Counted from the stretch's first letter, positions 25,647 through 35,785 are shown. The stretch is 64,000 nucleotides of DNA from Litoreibacter roseus (GCF_009811795.1 NZ_BLJE01000001.1:372001-436000); one strand, 5' to 3'. Notes: a model not told the origin generated them from the letters alone. Translations and numbers: made by a program.

Positions 25647-27422
25647 ATGCACGCATATCGCAGCCACACCTGCGCGGCTCTCACCAAATCCAACGTGGGC
25701 GACACTGTTCGTCTGGCCGGCTGGGTGCATCGGGTCCGAGATCATGGCGGCGTCCTCTTCATCGATCTGCGCGATCATTATGGCATGACCCAAATTCTGG
25801 CCGATCCGGACAGCCCGGTGTTCGCTGAGGTCGAGAAGGTGCGATCCGAGTGGTGCATCCGCATCGACGGCGAGGTAAAGGCCCGTGACGAAAGTCTTGT
25901 AAACGCCAAGATCCCGACCGGCGAGATCGAGGTGTTCATTCGTGACATCGAAGTTCTCGGTGCCGCTGACGAGTTGCCCTTGATGGTCTTTGGTGAGCAG
26001 GAATATCCGGAAGAAACGCGCTTGCGTTACCGCTTCCTCGATCTGCGCCGGGAAAAGCTGCAGGAAAACATGAAGCTGCGCTCAGACGTCGTCGCATCGA
26101 TCCGCAAGCGGATGTGGGATAAGGAGTTCCGCGAGTTCCAGACGCCTATCATCACCGCCTCAAGCCCCGAGGGCGCGCGCGATTTTCTCGTACCGTCGCG
26201 CCTGCATCCGGGCAAATTCTACGCGCTGCCGCAAGCCCCGCAGCAATTCAAGCAGTTGCTGATGGTCTCAGGCTTCGACAAGTATTTTCAGATCGCGCCG
26301 TGTTTCCGCGACGAAGACCCGCGGGCCGACCGCTCCCCAACCGACTTCTATCAATTGGACTTGGAGATGAGCTTCGTCACGCAGCAGGATGTGTTTGACA
26401 CGATCCAGCCGGTGCTGCAGGGCGTCTTTGAGGAGTTCGGCGGGGGGCGCAAGGTCGACGCGGACTGGCCGCAGATCAGCTATCGCGACGCGGCGCTCTG
26501 GTACGGCACAGACAAGCCCGACCTACGCAACCCGATCAAGATGCAAGTCGTCAGCGAGCATTTCAAAGGCTCGGGCTTTGCCATATTCGCCAAAATTCTG
26601 GAGCAAGACGGCACCGAAATTCGCGCGATCCCCGCGCCGGGGGGAGGTTCACGGAAGTTCTGCGACCGGATGAACGCCTTCGCCCAGAAAGAGGGGCTGC
26701 CGGGGATGGGGTACATCTTCTGGCGGGAAGCCGATGGTGGGATGGAGGCCGCTGGCCCGCTTGCGAAAAACATTGGGCCGGAACGTACTGAAGCGATCCG
26801 TCAGCAATTGGATCTTGGTGTCGGCGATGCGGCTTTCTTCCTTGGAGGAAAGCCAGACAGCTTCCAGACTGTCGCGGGTAAGGCGCGGGTCGAGATTGGC
26901 AATGAACTTGGTCTGACCGATACAGATCGCTTCGCTTTCGCATGGATCGTCGACTTTCCGATCTACGAAAAGGACGAGGACACCGGTCGCATCGACTTTG
27001 AACATAACCCGTTCTCCATGCCCCAAGGCGGGATGGATGCGCTAAACGGCGATCCGCTCGATGTGCTGGGCTATCAGTATGATCTGGCGTGCAACGGGTA
27101 TGAGCTGGTCTCGGGCGCGATCCGGAACCACCGGCCAGAGATCATGTTCAAAGCCTTCGAGATCGCAGGCTATGGCGAGGACGAGGTGCGCAAGCGGTTC
27201 GGTGGTTTGGTCAATGCATTCCAATACGGCGCGCCGCCCCACGGCGGGTGCGCCGCCGGTATTGACCGGATTGTCATGCTGCTGGCCGATGAGGCGAACA
27301 TTCGTGAGGTGATCCTCTTCCCGATGAATCAGCGCGCAGAAGACCTGATGATGGCAGCCCCGTCTGAGCCCGCGGCGGATCAGTTGATGGAACTGAGCCT
27401 TCGCGTTTTGCCAAAGGAATAA
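25647..27422 (+). CDS. aspS: aspartate-tRNA ligase
   Basis: Class II aminoacyl-tRNA synthetase, 591 residues, the normal bacterial length including the GAD insertion. The ATG at 25647 has an AAGGGG site eight bases upstream. The N-terminal OB-fold ([25 protein letters not shown]), motif 2 ([24 protein letters not shown]) and motif 3 ([10 protein letters not shown] near the end) are complete. Whether it also charges tRNA-Asn cannot be judged from these motifs. The GNAT gene follows immediately. Confidence 0.97.
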   Translation: MHAYRSHTCAALTKSNVGDTVRLAGWVHRVRDHGGVLFIDLRDHYGMTQILADPDSPVFAEVEKVRSEWCIRIDGEVKARDESLVNAKIPTGEIEVFIRDIEVLGAADELPLMVFGEQEYPEETRLRYRFLDLRREKLQENMKLRSDVVASIRKRMWDKEFREFQTPIITASSPEGARDFLVPSRLHPGKFYALPQAPQQFKQLLMVSGFDKYFQIAPCFRDEDPRADRSPTDFYQLDLEMSFVTQQDVFDTIQPVLQGVFEEFGGGRKVDADWPQISYRDAALWYGTDKPDLRNPIKMQVVSEHFKGSGFAIFAKILEQDGTEIRAIPAPGGGSRKFCDRMNAFAQKEGLPGMGYIFWREADGGMEAAGPLAKNIGPERTEAIRQQLDLGVGDAAFFLGGKPDSFQTVAGKARVEIGNELGLTDTDRFAFAWIVDFPIYEKDEDTGRIDFEHNPFSMPQGGMDALNGDPLDVLGYQYDLACNGYELVSGAIRNHRPEIMFKAFEIAGYGEDEVRKRFGGLVNAFQYGAPPHGGCAAGIDRIVMLLADEANIREVILFPMNQRAEDLMMAAPSEPAADQLMELSLRVLPKE

Positions 27423-27442
27423 TGTTGCAGGGATCAGCTGAA

Positions 27443-28135
27443 ATGTCTGAGCGTTTCGGATTTCCGGTCCCGGATTGGCAGCGATGTCCAGAACCTGATT
27501 TTCGGACGCTGGCGGGCGCGCATGTTCAGCTTGAGCGGTTGTCGGTTGGAGAACATGCGACAGAACTGCACGCGGCCAATATCGTGGATGACGCCATCTG
27601 GGATTACCTGCCTTATGGCCCATTCTTGGATCAGGCCAGCTACGCAGCGTGGGTCGAAGCGGTCGCAGAGAAAAGCGATCCCTATTTCATGGCGATCCGG
27701 CCTTCAGCGACTGGAGGGGCCTGCGGCGTAGCCAGCCTTCTTCGGATTGAACCGGATGTTGGCGTGATCGAAGCGGGACATCTGAATTTTGCCCCGGCGC
27801 TGCAGCGCACGGCTGCGGCAACCGAAGCGCTTTTTTTGTTGATCGACTGGGCCTTTGACGCAGGGTATCGGCGATTTGAATGGAAGTGTGATGCCCTCAA
27901 CATGCCTTCACGCCGCGCGGCCGAGCGTCTAGGGTTTCAGTTTGAAGGGATCTTTCGTCAGGCGACGATCTATAAGGGCCGCAATCGCGATACTGCTTGG
28001 TTTTCAATCATCGACACGGAATGGCCCGCGCTGAGGCGGGCCTATGTGGATTGGTTGGACGCACCCAATTTCGATGCGGAGGGTCGGCAACGTGCGCCAT
28101 TGTCGGCTTGCATCGCGCAACAGACCGGTGGTTAG
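27443..28135 (+). CDS. GNAT family N-acetyltransferase
   Basis: A 230-residue acetyltransferase of the RimJ/RimL-like GNAT group. It has the FRTLAGAHVQLERLSVGEHA opening and the late CoA-site segment FEWKCDALNMPSRRAAERLGFQFEGIFRQATIYKGRNRDT, with typical SRRAAERLGF. Two ATGs are possible: 27422, overlapping the aspS stop, and 27443, which has AGGGATC ten bases upstream and is preferred. The substrate is unknown. Its stop overlaps the convergent response-regulator stop by four bases. Confidence 0.88.
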   Translation: MSERFGFPVPDWQRCPEPDFRTLAGAHVQLERLSVGEHATELHAANIVDDAIWDYLPYGPFLDQASYAAWVEAVAEKSDPYFMAIRPSATGGACGVASLLRIEPDVGVIEAGHLNFAPALQRTAAATEALFLLIDWAFDAGYRRFEWKCDALNMPSRRAAERLGFQFEGIFRQATIYKGRNRDTAWFSIIDTEWPALRRAYVDWLDAPNFDAEGRQRAPLSACIAQQTGG

Positions 28136-28854
28136 ACCAATTCTGCGACCGAAAGACGTTCCTTGATCACTGCACGGGTTTGCTTGATCGCAGCCTGAAT
28201 GCCTTGCCCGCGGCTCGCAGCCTGGGTCAGCGCATCAGACGCTTCTTTCAGCTTTGCATCGCCTGCCAGACGCGCAAGACCCTGCAGGAAGGGCGCGACG
28301 TAGGGCAGTGTCTCGAGCCCACTCGTCAAAAGATCATCCAGATGGGACAGATCTTCGTTCAGCGCCAGCGCATCGGGCGAGATTACCTCGTTGCTGATGG
28401 CACGCGGGCCTGTGGGGCGCATTTCTTCTGGCAGATGCTGCAAAATCGCCTGCTGGAAGGCGCTGACTGTGTCGATCGGTTTGGGCAGGAACTCATCTGC
28501 GCCTGCCGCCAATGCGCGTTCAACCAAGCCCTCGCTGTCGGCGCCGCTGGTCGCAAGGATCACAGGGCGTGCGATTTCGTCCTCTGACGCAAGCTCGGCG
28601 ATCAGATCGATACCCGAGCCGTCTGGAAGGCCCAGATCGACGATGACCACCGAAGGCCGATACACCTGCAGGTGCCGGTGTGCGGCGGTCAGACTATCGG
28701 CCCTGCGAATGCGCGCCCCCGATCTGATACACAAAAGCCGCACGGCCTCCGATGCATAGCGGCTGTCTTCGATCACAAGAACCGTAAGACCGAGAAGCGG
28801 TCGTACAGCGGTCGCTTGTACGTTCATTGTCAGGTATCCAAGGTCTTCGGGCAT
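28132..28854 (-). CDS. response regulator with a receiver domain and helical C-terminal part
   Basis: A 240-residue protein from the ATG at 28854 (GGAG nine bases upstream). The receiver domain spans about 22-140: acidic pair E29/D30 (VLVIED), phosphoacceptor D73 (VVIVDLGLPDGSG) and the conserved lysine in FLPKPID. The remaining ~100 residues are predominantly helical (SHLDDLLTSGLETLPYVAPF..) and match no DNA-binding domain I know, so it may act by protein contact. No sensor kinase is adjacent. A further 27-residue-later ATG is a less likely start. Confidence 0.85.
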   Translation of the reverse strand: MPEDLGYLTMNVQATAVRPLLGLTVLVIEDSRYASEAVRLLCIRSGARIRRADSLTAAHRHLQVYRPSVVIVDLGLPDGSGIDLIAELASEDEIARPVILATSGADSEGLVERALAAGADEFLPKPIDTVSAFQQAILQHLPEEMRPTGPRAISNEVISPDALALNEDLSHLDDLLTSGLETLPYVAPFLQGLARLAGDAKLKEASDALTQAASRGQGIQAAIKQTRAVIKERLSVAELV

Positions 28855-29040
28855 CGAGTTATCTCCGTCAGGACAGATCCGAGTCGCATTGATCGTTCTA
28901 AAATCCGCGAAGTTGCCTAACAGAAGATGAATCGCCCGATGCTTTCGCGTGCGAGGCTTTCCGACTGCGACACGCTGCACCTTGTGGGCGCGCGCAGGCT
29001 GTTCGATAAGCAAGCGGAGACTTCAATTGGGAGACGGAAG

Positions 29041-29445
29041 ATGATTGGCCGCCTGAACCATGTCGCAATTGCCGTGCCGGATCTGGAGGCTGCGGCGAAC
29101 CAGTATCGCAACACCCTTGGCGCCGAGGTTGGGCCACCACAAGATGAACCGGATCACGGTGTGACGGTCATCTTTATCAAATTGCCCAATACCAAGATCG
29201 AACTGCTCTATCCGCTTGGTGAGGGCAGCCCGATCCAAGGGTTTCTCGATAAGAACCCCTCCGGGGGCATCCACCATATCTGCTACGAGGTCGATGATAT
29301 CATAGCAGCGCGTGATCGTCTGAAGGACAGCGGTGCGCGGGTTCTCGGATCTGGAGAACCCAAGATCGGCGCCCACGGAAAGCCGGTGCTATTCTTGCAC
29401 CCGAAGGATTTCACCGGAACGCTGGTCGAGCTGGAGCAGGCCTGA
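29041..29445 (+). CDS. mce: methylmalonyl-CoA epimerase
   Basis: A 134-residue vicinal-oxygen-chelate enzyme interconverting the epimers of methylmalonyl-CoA in propionate catabolism. The ATG at 29041 follows GGGAGACGGAAG. Metal ligands are in RLNHVAIAVPDLEAA (His), IKLPNTKIELLYPL (Glu), GGIHHICYEVDD (His) and LVELEQ (Glu). It is coupled to the DUF1467 gene by a TGATG overlap, a known alphaproteobacterial pair. Mutase genes are not in the window. Confidence 0.94.
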   Translation: MIGRLNHVAIAVPDLEAAANQYRNTLGAEVGPPQDEPDHGVTVIFIKLPNTKIELLYPLGEGSPIQGFLDKNPSGGIHHICYEVDDIIAARDRLKDSGARVLGSGEPKIGAHGKPVLFLHPKDFTGTLVELEQA

Positions 29446-29720
29446 TGCAAATCACATCGGCACTGGTTGTCTTTGCGGTGATCTGGTTTCTCACTCTCTT
29501 TTGCGTCCTGCCCCTTCGGATGAAGTCTCAGGGCGATATGGGACAGGTTGAACCAGGCACACCGGCCTCAGCGCCAGCAGACCCCCAGATGGGCCGTAAG
29601 TTCCGGATCACGACAATCGTTGCGTTTCTGATCTGGGTGCCGGTTTGTCTGGCGATCGTCTATGGCTGGCTGTCCGTGGACACCATCAACCTCTACGATT
29701 GGGCGAACCCGTCAGACTGA
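29445..29720 (+). CDS. DUF1467 family membrane protein
   Basis: A 91-residue membrane protein with two hydrophobic helices (about 5-22 and 57-78) and the conserved N-terminal run WFLTLFCVLPLRMKSQ. The ATG overlaps the mce stop (TGATG). The family is restricted to alphaproteobacteria and regularly follows mce; the function is unknown. Its last nine bases overlap the convergent CysZ-like gene. Confidence 0.9.
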   Translation: MQITSALVVFAVIWFLTLFCVLPLRMKSQGDMGQVEPGTPASAPADPQMGRKFRITTIVAFLIWVPVCLAIVYGWLSVDTINLYDWANPSD

Positions 29721-30401
29721 TCTGTTCAGACGGTGAAACAGATGAGTAAAGGCCGCCACGCCTAAAATCGGAATGGTCAAATTGACAATCGGGATCGTAA
29801 GCGGCACAGCCATGATCGTCCCTGCCAGCCAGATCTCTGTCCGATGCTTTTTCCGAAAGGCCCGGGCACCGGCCATCCCCAAGCGACGCTGCGCAACCAG
29901 CGTCGCATATTCACGACCCAGCAGTAGCCCGTTCACCGCCCAGAAAATGAGCGGCGCAAAAGGCGCGAAGATCAAGTAAAGCACCAGCGCGACCAGATTG
30001 ACCGCGATGATGAGGCCCAGGAACTTAAGCGTATCGACCAAGGCGTCACCAAAGGGCACACCTGACACCGGGGGCAAGCCCTCGTAATGCTGCGCCTCCA
30101 CCGCGTCGGCCACCTGATCCAGAAACAGCCCTGTGAAAGCAGAAGCGACGGGGACCATTAGGAAAACAGACGCGACCAACATAATGGGGATGACCGCAAT
30201 ACTCGCCACATTGTCGATCCAAGTGATCTCACCAATCCATGGCAGAACGAAGCTGTCGGGGATCAGAAACCCAGCCAGCCACGCGAACCCAACGGTAAAG
30301 GCGAAAAGCAACAAGAGCGTCAGCCCGATCCCCATGGCGAGAACCTTTGTGAAACGCGGGTCGCCTATCTGACCGAGTGCTTTGAGCATGTCAGCGAACA
30401 T
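29712..30401 (-). CDS. EI24/CysZ-like membrane protein
   Basis: A polytopic membrane protein of the EI24 domain family (E. coli CysZ, sulfate uptake). It has at least four hydrophobic regions, with GLFLDQVADAVEAQHY and the LLLGREYATLVAQRRLG segment typical of the family. Two starts are possible: 30401, inside a TGATG overlap with the nitroreductase stop (229 residues, preferred because relatives start here), and 30416 (234 residues). A role in sulfate import is only suggested by the family; the sulfate-activating gene is about 10 kb away. Confidence 0.85.
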   Translation of the reverse strand: MFADMLKALGQIGDPRFTKVLAMGIGLTLLLLFAFTVGFAWLAGFLIPDSFVLPWIGEITWIDNVASIAVIPIMLVASVFLMVPVASAFTGLFLDQVADAVEAQHYEGLPPVSGVPFGDALVDTLKFLGLIIAVNLVALVLYLIFAPFAPLIFWAVNGLLLGREYATLVAQRRLGMAGARAFRKKHRTEIWLAGTIMAVPLTIPIVNLTIPILGVAAFTHLFHRLNRSV

Positions 30402-30979
30402 CAGGCGGACATCCATGTCGTAATTTGATCAAGGTTCGGACGAGGCCGCTCGGGCGGTGCACCGGTCTCGGTGCCAAGATGAATGAAACCTGCGACAAAC
30501 TCATGCGCGTCGAGCGAGAGCGCTTCAGTCAGGAAGGGGCGATCCATGGCGACAAATCCGCTGAGCCAATTCGCACCCCAGCCGGAGGCCAAGGCCGCAT
30601 TCAGAAGAGCCAGACACACCGCACCTGCGCTCAGCGTTTGTTCGACCTCAGGTATCTTTTCGGAAGGTTTCGGACTTGCGATGACCGCGACCGACAACAG
30701 GGCATCGCCAAACATACGCGCAGTTTTTTCGACCTTGTCCGGATCAAGATCCAGCGCAGTTCCGCGGCGCCGCGTTGCATCAGCCAATCGCGCAAGGGCC
30801 GTTTGCTGTAGCACGATAAATCGCCAAGGTTCCAGCTTGCCATGATCGGGTGTCCGCGCCGCAGCGGTCAGAAGTTTTTGGATTTCTGTCACATCGGGTA
30901 TGGGCGCTGTCAGTGTCTTGGACGGGCGCGACCGGCGGGTCAGAAGAAATTCCATCGCGGCGGGGTTTGCGTCTGGCAT
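30401..30979 (-). CDS. nitroreductase family protein
   Basis: A 192-residue FMN-dependent oxidoreductase of the YdjA-like nitroreductase group. The ATG at 30979 has a GAGGGA site close upstream. FMN-contact segments RRSRPSKTL, AARTPDHGKLEPWRFIV and ASGWGANWLSGF are visible. The physiological substrate is not known. It is coupled to the CysZ-like gene (TGATG). Confidence 0.9.
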   Translation of the reverse strand: MPDANPAAMEFLLTRRSRPSKTLTAPIPDVTEIQKLLTAAARTPDHGKLEPWRFIVLQQTALARLADATRRRGTALDLDPDKVEKTARMFGDALLSVAVIASPKPSEKIPEVEQTLSAGAVCLALLNAALASGWGANWLSGFVAMDRPFLTEALSLDAHEFVAGFIHLGTETGAPPERPRPNLDQITTWMSA

Positions 30980-31085
30980 TTGGTCCCTCGTTCTATGCCC
31001 CTTCATGTCGGGCATGTTCCGCGGAACTTCAAGGGCGGGCGGCACTGGTGTGAGCCGCTGGCAGACAGCGGCTCACTCGCAATGG

Positions 31086-32303
31086 TCAGTCCAGCCCCAT
31101 GCAGCTTGCGTAGTAGCTGACGGTCGCAGGCCAGTCCGAGAAGATGCCGACGACGCCGACATCCTGCGCCAAGGCGTCAATGTATTCGAACATGATGCCA
31201 TCGCTGTTGGTGATGTCAGCGATGCTCTGGTAATACCAGCCGCCACCTTCGACCAGCGGGCCGGAGCGTTCGATGGTCCACGTAATGATCTCAAGCCCGG
31301 CTGTCTTGGCTTGCTTTGCCAGCTCAGAGGGGACAATTTCGCCGTTCTCGACCGTGACCAGCATCCAGGTTGGGGGCGCGATGAAGTTGATGCCCATCCC
31401 CTTCAACTCTTCCATCGTATTGGGCCATGTGGCGGGATCCATCGGGGAGTAGCCCTCGATGTCGTACTCATCCATCAGATATACGGCTTGGGCACCGAAT
31501 TCCGGCTCGTTCTCAATCCAGTAGAGGACGTGGTCCAGATTGAAGCTCTGTGCCCAGACATCAGACGCGGGAATGCCCGCAGCCTTGTACTCGTCGATCA
31601 GTTTTTGCGCGTAATCCTGTTGGCTGAACCCGTCGAATGGCATATCAACGGAAGCGCTTTTGAGTTCTGGCGTAAACTTGGCCCCCAGCGATTTGAAAAG
31701 TTCGATGGACTCAGCGTGGGTCATCAACTCACCGCCGTCCGCGGCGTAAAGGTCCGTACGCCAGCCGGCGGTCCCGTCCATATAGCCTTCGACCGTCGTT
31801 GCATCCGCGTTGGCCGCATCCATTTTGCCGGTCAGCGTCCTGAATTCCGCCAAAGTCAGATCAGACGCGCGGCATTCTGCGCTGGCCTTTGTCTCGCCCT
31901 CGGCAGGGGTAAAGCCAGCGGTGCATTTCGCAGCCAGATCGGTCGCCAGTATGTTGGTCGTGGTGTGCAAGTCGTTTTGCGCGTGACGGCAGACCAGTTC
32001 TTTGTCCGCCGTGAAGGTAACGTCACATTCCAGAATACCGGCGCCCATCCGAGCTGCGGCCACATTGGACTCCACTGTATGTTCGGGGAACTGCATTGGC
32101 GCGCCGCGGTGCCCGATCGAGAAGTTGGTGGTCCGAACCGGGTCGGCTGCACAGGCCAGCAGTCTGTCCTTCAGGGGGCCGTCGTTCATCTGATCCACAA
32201 GGTAGAGTGGGCGCGGACCGGTCTGAACATTTTCAGCAGCGGAAACCGCGGGAAGGATGAGCGCAAAACACGCGGTCAAAGCCAGAGTTGTCTTCGTCTT
32301 CAT
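31086..32303 (-). CDS. exported glycerophosphodiester phosphodiesterase family protein
   Basis: A 405-residue secreted enzyme that releases alcohol from glycerophosphodiesters, likely for phosphate or glycerol scavenging. Signal peptide residues 1-23 (cleavage after SAA). The catalytic HRGAP..PEHTVES motif is near 63-75, followed by [17 protein letters not shown], typical of periplasmic GlpQ-like enzymes. The ATG at 32303 has AAAGG upstream. It follows topA and the 42-residue peptide gene by 47 bases and may share their transcript. Confidence 0.9.
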   Translation of the reverse strand: MKTKTTLALTACFALILPAVSAAENVQTGPRPLYLVDQMNDGPLKDRLLACAADPVRTTNFSIGHRGAPMQFPEHTVESNVAAARMGAGILECDVTFTADKELVCRHAQNDLHTTTNILATDLAAKCTAGFTPAEGETKASAECRASDLTLAEFRTLTGKMDAANADATTVEGYMDGTAGWRTDLYAADGGELMTHAESIELFKSLGAKFTPELKSASVDMPFDGFSQQDYAQKLIDEYKAAGIPASDVWAQSFNLDHVLYWIENEPEFGAQAVYLMDEYDIEGYSPMDPATWPNTMEELKGMGINFIAPPTWMLVTVENGEIVPSELAKQAKTAGLEIITWTIERSGPLVEGGGWYYQSIADITNSDGIMFEYIDALAQDVGVVGIFSDWPATVSYYASCMGLD

Positions 32304-32350
32304 TCGGCAGCCTTTCAAAGTAATTATCGGACCTCAAAAATGGTCTCACG

Positions 32351-32479
32351 CTACAAACTCGTGACGGTCTCGTAAAACTCTGGTGAAACCATAGCATGAG
32401 CAGGCCGGGTTTTCGCAAGAACCAGCAGAGACATGAGGACGACGAGAATGGCGAAAAGGATCAGAAGACCTTTTGTCAT
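32351..32479 (-). CDS. 42-residue single-pass membrane peptide coupled to topA
   Basis: The ATG at 32479 overlaps the topA stop in ATGA and the frame runs 42 codons to a TAG at 32351-32353. Residues 1-22 (MTKGLLILFAILVVLMSLLV..) form one hydrophobic segment, followed by a short polar tail (KTRPAHAMVSPEFYETV). An AAAAGGA site lies too close to the ATG, so translation probably depends on reinitiation after topA. The start overlap, the clean membrane segment and the snug fit between topA and the GDPD gene argue for a real gene, but I do not recognise a family. Confidence 0.55.
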   Translation of the reverse strand: MTKGLLILFAILVVLMSLLVLAKTRPAHAMVSPEFYETVTSL

Positions 32480-35172
32480 TCCTTTTTGGCGGCAGATTTC
32501 TTAGGGGCAGCCTTCTTTGCAGCCGCCTTTTTCGCCGGGGCCTTCTTGCGGGCAGCGGGCTTTTTCTTACCACCCTTCGCCACTTTCTCCGCAATCCATT
32601 CGACGGCCATTTCCATGGTCACATCAGCGGGTTCCGTGCCCTTCGGGATGGTGGCGTTCACCTTCTCCCATTTCACGTAAGGACCATAGCGACCCTCCAT
32701 GACATTGACGGGACCACCGTCGCCGGGATGCTCGCCCAGTTCACGCAGGGGTTTTGCGGCCTGACCGCGTCTCCCACGGGAGGCCGCCTTTTTGGCAAGT
32801 TCTTCGACGGCCCTGTTCATACCGATCTCGAAGACATCGTCGACGCTGCCGATGTTGGCGTAGATCTTTCCGTGCTTCACGTAGGGACCGTAGCGCCCGA
32901 TTGAGGCTTCGATCATCTCACCGTCTTCCGGGTGCGGTCCGACCTCGCGGGGCAGGGACAGCAGCATCATGGCCTTCTCGAAATCGACCTGATCCAGTTC
33001 CCACCCTTTTGGGATCGACATCCGGGGTGGTTTCGGGGCCTCTTCTGTCGGCTCCCCACGCTGCACATAGGGACCAAACCGGCCCTTCATCAGCTTAATC
33101 GCGTCTTCGCCATCATAGCCTAGAATTTTGCCATCCGGGCCAATTTCGCTGCTGTCATCGGCACCGGGCGGGCCAAAGGGCCGGGTGTAGCGGCACTCAG
33201 GATAGTTCGAACACCCGATGAACGCGCCGCCGGACCGAGCCGTGCGCATGGACAGGCGGCCCTCGCCGCAGTTGGGGCAGAGACGCGGATCGGTGCCTTC
33301 TTCATTGGGGGGGAAGATATGAGGGGCCAGCACCTCGTTGATCTTCTCGAGAACCTCGGTGATCGACAGGTCCATCGCTTCTGCAATGGCGACCGAGAAA
33401 TCTTTCCAGAACCGGGCAAGCACATTCTTGTAGTCCCGCTCGCCGGCGGACACGTCGTCCAGTTCCTCTTCGAGCGCAGCCGTGAAATCATATTCGACGT
33501 AGCGCGAAAAGAAGTTGGACAGGAACACGGTTACAAGCCGCCCCTTATCTTCGGGGATCAGGCGGTTCTTTTCTTTCCGGACATAATCGCGATCCTGAAT
33601 TGTCGTTACGATGGAGGCATAGGTGGACGGGCGCCCAATCCCAAGCTCTTCCATCTTCTTGACCAACGTCGCTTCGGTGTAGCGGGGCGGCGGTTGAGTG
33701 TGGTGCTGGAGGCCCAGCACAGCTTCATTCTCGGACAGAACGGCGGATTTGGTACGCTGAACCCCATCAGACGCCCCGGCATCCTCGATAACGGCATCAT
33801 CTGACGTCTTCGCGAAATCGGCGCTCAATCCCCCGGCGCTCAGCTTTGCAACTTCACCTTCAGTGATTTGCGGCAGTCTGTTCTCGTCATCTTCGGCGAC
33901 ATCATCACGCCCTTCTTCGTATATTTTTATAAAGCCATCGAACAAGACAACCTGACCTGTTGCGCGTAGTTCGACCTGACCGTCATCCGACGCGATATCA
34001 ACGGTGGTTCGTTCCAGGCGCGCGGCGGCCATCTGGCTTGCGATGGTGCGCTTGTAGATCAAATCATACAGCTTGCGCTGATCCCCATCGGAGATCTTCA
34101 GCGTGGCAGCATCTTTCCACATATCCGTAGGCCGGATACATTCGTGCGCTTCCTGCGCGTTTTTTGCCTTGTTCTTATACATGCGCGGCGAGTCTGGCAG
34201 ATAGGTTTCGCCGTATTTGTCTTTGATCGCATCGCGCGCGGACATCACGGCCTCGGGCGCCATGTCGATGCCATCGGTCCGCATGTATGTGATATGTCCG
34301 GCTTCATACAGGCGCTGCGCTGCGCTCATGGTCTGGCGGGCGCCCATACCGAACTTCCGGCTTGCCTCTTGCTGAAGCGTGGATGTCATGAACGGCGCAG
34401 AGGGATTCCGGGTGCCGGGCTTGGCCTCGACCGACTTGACCTTCAGATCGCGCGACGTGACCGCTTGTACGGCCAGTTCGGCGGCCGTTGCGTTGTCGAT
34501 GTCGAACTTATCCAGCTTCTTGCCGCCCAAAACCGTCAGGCGCGCTTCGTAGCTTTGGGACCGCTGCGTTTCCAACATGGCCCGCACGGACCAGTATTCC
34601 TGCGGGTTGAACCGCTCGATCTCCATCTCACGGTCGACGATCAAACGCAGGCAAACGGATTGAACACGGCCCGCAGATTTCGCGCCGGGCAGGCGACGCC
34701 AAAGAACCGGGCTGAGCTTGAAGCCCACCAGATAATCCAGCGCACGGCGCGCGAGGTAGGCGTGGACCAGAGGCTCATCCACCTGACGCGGGTTCTTCAT
34801 CGCGTCCGTGACGGCGGCTTTGGTGATGGCGTTGAACACGACCCGGCTGACCGGGGTATCTTTCTTGATGGCCTTGCGATTGCGAAGCGCTTCTTCCAGA
34901 TGCCACGAGATTGCTTCCCCTTCGCGATCAGGGTCCGTCGCAAGGATCAGTTCGCCGTCCTCTTTCAAGGCATCGGCGATTGCTTTGACGTGTTTTTTGG
35001 AGTCCGTCGCGATTTCCCATTTCATGTCGAAGTCCGCGTCCGGATCGACAGAGCCATCTTTCGGCGGCAGGTCCCGCACGTGACCGTAAGAGGCAAGAAC
35101 CGTGTAGTCGGAGCCCAAATATTTGTTAATTGTCTTGGCTTTAGCCGGGGACTCTACGACGACGACGGGCAT
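32476..35172 (-). CDS. topA: DNA topoisomerase I
   Basis: Type IA topoisomerase relaxing negative supercoils. The ATG at 35172 has a GGAAGGA site six bases upstream and gives 898 residues. The Toprim domain opens with VVVVESPAKAKTI and has TDPDREGEAISWH; the catalytic tyrosine is in HITYMRTDG. One complete zinc motif (CPNCGEG..CSNYPEC) is near 590, followed by further topoisomerase C-terminal repeats (GRFGPYVQRG, GRYGPYVKHG, GRYGPYVKWE). The last 30 residues are a Lys/Ala-rich tail, common in alphaproteobacteria and likely DNA-binding. Confidence 0.97.
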   Translation of the reverse strand: MPVVVVESPAKAKTINKYLGSDYTVLASYGHVRDLPPKDGSVDPDADFDMKWEIATDSKKHVKAIADALKEDGELILATDPDREGEAISWHLEEALRNRKAIKKDTPVSRVVFNAITKAAVTDAMKNPRQVDEPLVHAYLARRALDYLVGFKLSPVLWRRLPGAKSAGRVQSVCLRLIVDREMEIERFNPQEYWSVRAMLETQRSQSYEARLTVLGGKKLDKFDIDNATAAELAVQAVTSRDLKVKSVEAKPGTRNPSAPFMTSTLQQEASRKFGMGARQTMSAAQRLYEAGHITYMRTDGIDMAPEAVMSARDAIKDKYGETYLPDSPRMYKNKAKNAQEAHECIRPTDMWKDAATLKISDGDQRKLYDLIYKRTIASQMAAARLERTTVDIASDDGQVELRATGQVVLFDGFIKIYEEGRDDVAEDDENRLPQITEGEVAKLSAGGLSADFAKTSDDAVIEDAGASDGVQRTKSAVLSENEAVLGLQHHTQPPPRYTEATLVKKMEELGIGRPSTYASIVTTIQDRDYVRKEKNRLIPEDKGRLVTVFLSNFFSRYVEYDFTAALEEELDDVSAGERDYKNVLARFWKDFSVAIAEAMDLSITEVLEKINEVLAPHIFPPNEEGTDPRLCPNCGEGRLSMRTARSGGAFIGCSNYPECRYTRPFGPPGADDSSEIGPDGKILGYDGEDAIKLMKGRFGPYVQRGEPTEEAPKPPRMSIPKGWELDQVDFEKAMMLLSLPREVGPHPEDGEMIEASIGRYGPYVKHGKIYANIGSVDDVFEIGMNRAVEELAKKAASRGRRGQAAKPLRELGEHPGDGGPVNVMEGRYGPYVKWEKVNATIPKGTEPADVTMEMAVEWIAEKVAKGGKKKPAARKKAPAKKAAAKKAAPKKSAAKKE

Positions 35173-35256
35173 GAAGGTCCTTCCAAAATACACATACTAT
35201 TCGCGGCGTACATGTGGCGGCTCCGGGGGGATGTCAACAGGATGAGTGTAAAGAAG

Positions 35257-35706
35257 CTAGAACACAATTGGTTCAAGTGGATCGTAGGTAATGGCCTGCG
35301 CATCCGCGAAAGCGACCCCCGAAAGACTGTCCGGTTTGAAGCGAATTGCAGACATTTCGTTCCGAGAAAAGAACCGGCGCTGTGTGACGATGCCTTCCGG
35401 ATCTTTCCACGTCTGATCAATCGTGCCTGCCACAATCTCGCACCGGAAATAGACATCAATCTGATGAAAATCTCTGGAAGAATCCTCAAACTCATTCACC
35501 AGACAAGGCGCCCCCACGTTGACACGCAACCCGGTTTCTTCATGTACTTCACGCATCAGGTTGTCCGGCAGGGAGCTTCCCAGTTCGACGCCGCCCCCCG
35601 GCGCGCACCAAAGATCGGAAAGTCCGCTGCCAAAGGCGTTGACCAAAAGCAGTCTGTTTTCGTGCAGAATAACGGCGCGAACGGCCAGACGGGGTGAGTT
35701 TGACAT
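35257..35706 (-). CDS. NUDIX hydrolase
   Basis: A 149-residue NUDIX protein. The box is intact: GGGVELGSSLPDNLMREVHEETGL (G-x5-E-x7-REVHEETGL) near 40-63. The ATG at 35706 lacks a clear ribosome binding site; a start 12 codons earlier is possible. The substrate (nucleoside diphosphate derivative) cannot be told from the sequence. Confidence 0.88.
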   Translation of the reverse strand: MSNSPRLAVRAVILHENRLLLVNAFGSGLSDLWCAPGGGVELGSSLPDNLMREVHEETGLRVNVGAPCLVNEFEDSSRDFHQIDVYFRCEIVAGTIDQTWKDPEGIVTQRRFFSRNEMSAIRFKPDSLSGVAFADAQAITYDPLEPIVF

Positions 35707-35785
35707 GGATCGAGCGTTAAGTGTGACGCAAGGTTGATGCAAGCATGGTGGTGAAACATTTACCCAATGCAGTTAGTTGAGTGAT

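Noticed and set aside
30900-32375. 491-codon open frame antisense to the GDPD gene
   Set aside because: Shadow of a gene with clear signal peptide and catalytic motif; composition of the product is Arg/Gly/Ala-biased as expected for an antisense frame.
34144-35697. 517-codon open frame antisense to topA
   Set aside because: Covers the complementary strand of a certain topA gene; no family features and no ribosome binding site. Long antisense frames are expected in GC-rich DNA.
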